Source of the DNA: JAGBWK01 sp964490275
Lineage (GTDB): Bacteria > Bacteroidota > Bacteroidia > Bacteroidales > Muribaculaceae
Length of the DNA: 24,835 nucleotides
Assembly: GCA_964490275.1 (NCBI GenBank)
Contig: CAZBBL010000015.1
Coordinates: 1 to 24,835, forward strand
Direction of reading: 5' to 3'
Each line of letters opens with the position of its first letter. The stretch's first letter is position 1. The position numbers and the translations under genes were made by a program. This document shows positions 24,335-24,835 of the stretch, one piece after another. Under the pieces are notes generated by a model. It was not told where the DNA came from. It saw nothing but the letters and a program-made list of their open reading frames with translations, and did not search any database.

Positions 24335-24835
24335 ATGAATATCCTTATTATTAACGCTTCGCCTCGATTGTCGGGCTCCGTGTCGACGCTGCTCGACCAT
24401 GCTCGGCAGACGCTCTCTCGACGTGGCGATGACGTTGCCGTAGTCAATCTTATCGACAAAACAATCAATCCGTGTCGTGGCTGTATGTCGTGCCGCGCCA
24501 CCGGGCAGTGTCGCGTATTCACTGACGATTCTCAACTTATACTCGCACAGATGCAACGTGCCGACGCCATTATTGTCGGCGCCCCATGCTATTGGGCAAA
24601 TATGCCGGGCACACTCAAAAACCTCTTCGACCGCATCGTCTACGGACTCATCTCAGAGTCGAATGGCCTATTGCCTACACCATTGATGAAGGGCAAAAAA
24701 GCCGTCATACTATCGGTTTGCAACACCCCCTCGCCATGGCATCGCTTTGGTCGGCAAACATCCGCAACAATCAGTTCGATACGACGCATCTTCAAACTCG
24801 CCGGCATTAAAACCGTCGCCACCTATCAGCGAGGC
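24335..24835 (+). CDS. Flavodoxin-fold NAD(P)H oxidoreductase with Cys cluster, partial
   Basis: The reading frame begins at ATG 24335 and stays open to the window end (167 codons, no stop), so the C-terminus is missing. The opening MNILIINASPR followed by GSVSTLL is the FMN-phosphate loop of the NADPH-dependent FMN reductase superfamily. APCYWANMPGTLKN and the preceding FDRI-type helix are also typical. A tight cysteine cluster C-x2-C-x2-C-x5-C lies at residues 47-59, as in iron-sulfur flavoproteins (Isf), where it binds a 4Fe-4S cluster. Many flavodoxin-family reductases carry similar cysteines, so a bound cluster is plausible but unproven. No promoter was recognised between the serA stem-loop and the start. 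Confidence 0.85.
   Translation, partial: MNILIINASPRLSGSVSTLLDHARQTLSRRGDDVAVVNLIDKTINPCRGCMSCRATGQCRVFTDDSQLILAQMQRADAIIVGAPCYWANMPGTLKNLFDRIVYGLISESNGLLPTPLMKGKKAVILSVCNTPSPWHRFGRQTSATISSIRRIFKLAGIKTVATYQRG

Overview
The window looks like a chromosomal segment of a gut-type Bacteroidales bacterium, most likely Muribaculaceae or a close relative. This rests on several signs. Most gene starts lack a clear Shine-Dalgarno sequence. Several intergenic regions carry the Bacteroidetes promoter pattern TTTG-N19-TAnnTTTG. Family-level signs are a BioG-type biotin esterase, an ACT-less SerA with Lys in place of the catalytic His, a DUF5063 protein and a subtilase with a type IX-like C-terminal tail. 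The assignment to family is inference. No rRNA, tRNA, CRISPR array, transposase or phage gene was seen.

Region 1 (1-4642) is a biotin operon: bioA, bioF, and one long ORF fusing BioG (pimeloyl-ACP methyl ester esterase), BioC (malonyl-ACP methyltransferase) and BioD (dethiobiotin synthetase). Together these proteins start and finish pimelate synthesis and make dethiobiotin; bioB is not in the window. Region 2 (4668-9272) holds a DEDDy 3'-5' exonuclease gene with its own start-proximal promoter. A coupled trio follows: exported prolyl oligopeptidase, a lipoprotein with a BamE-like C-terminus, and a PhnP-like metallo-hydrolase, each pair sharing an ATGA overlap.

Region 3 (9295-13053, minus strand) is a compact housekeeping run: yicC, gmk, nadD, DUF5063 and a YqhD-like alcohol dehydrogenase. 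It is divergent from tsaB (13128-13817), and the two promoters lie about 20 bp apart. Region 4 (13895-19315, minus strand) holds a secreted S8 protease gene with 14-bp tandem repeats in its leader. Upstream of it is a three-gene envelope set: a small two-helix membrane protein, a PstS-like lipoprotein and an exported TPR protein.

Region 5 (19316-20012) is a gene-poor, repeat-rich spacer. It contains an 83-bp element (95% identical, inverted) also found at positions 1-83, plus two degenerate partial copies. The two best copies and one partial copy point the same way relative to the gene they precede. Region 6 (20013-24835) carries a YczE-like membrane protein gene, rarA, the serine operon serC-serA, and a flavodoxin-fold oxidoreductase gene cut by the window end. 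Convergent and tandem boundaries are closed by clear stem-loops at 9222, 13834, 16313 and 24289.

The items I judge most worth following up are the intergenic repeat family, the single-chain BioG-BioC-BioD protein and the tandem-repeat leader of the S8 protease. I did not find convincing evidence of a wholly new defence or mobile system.
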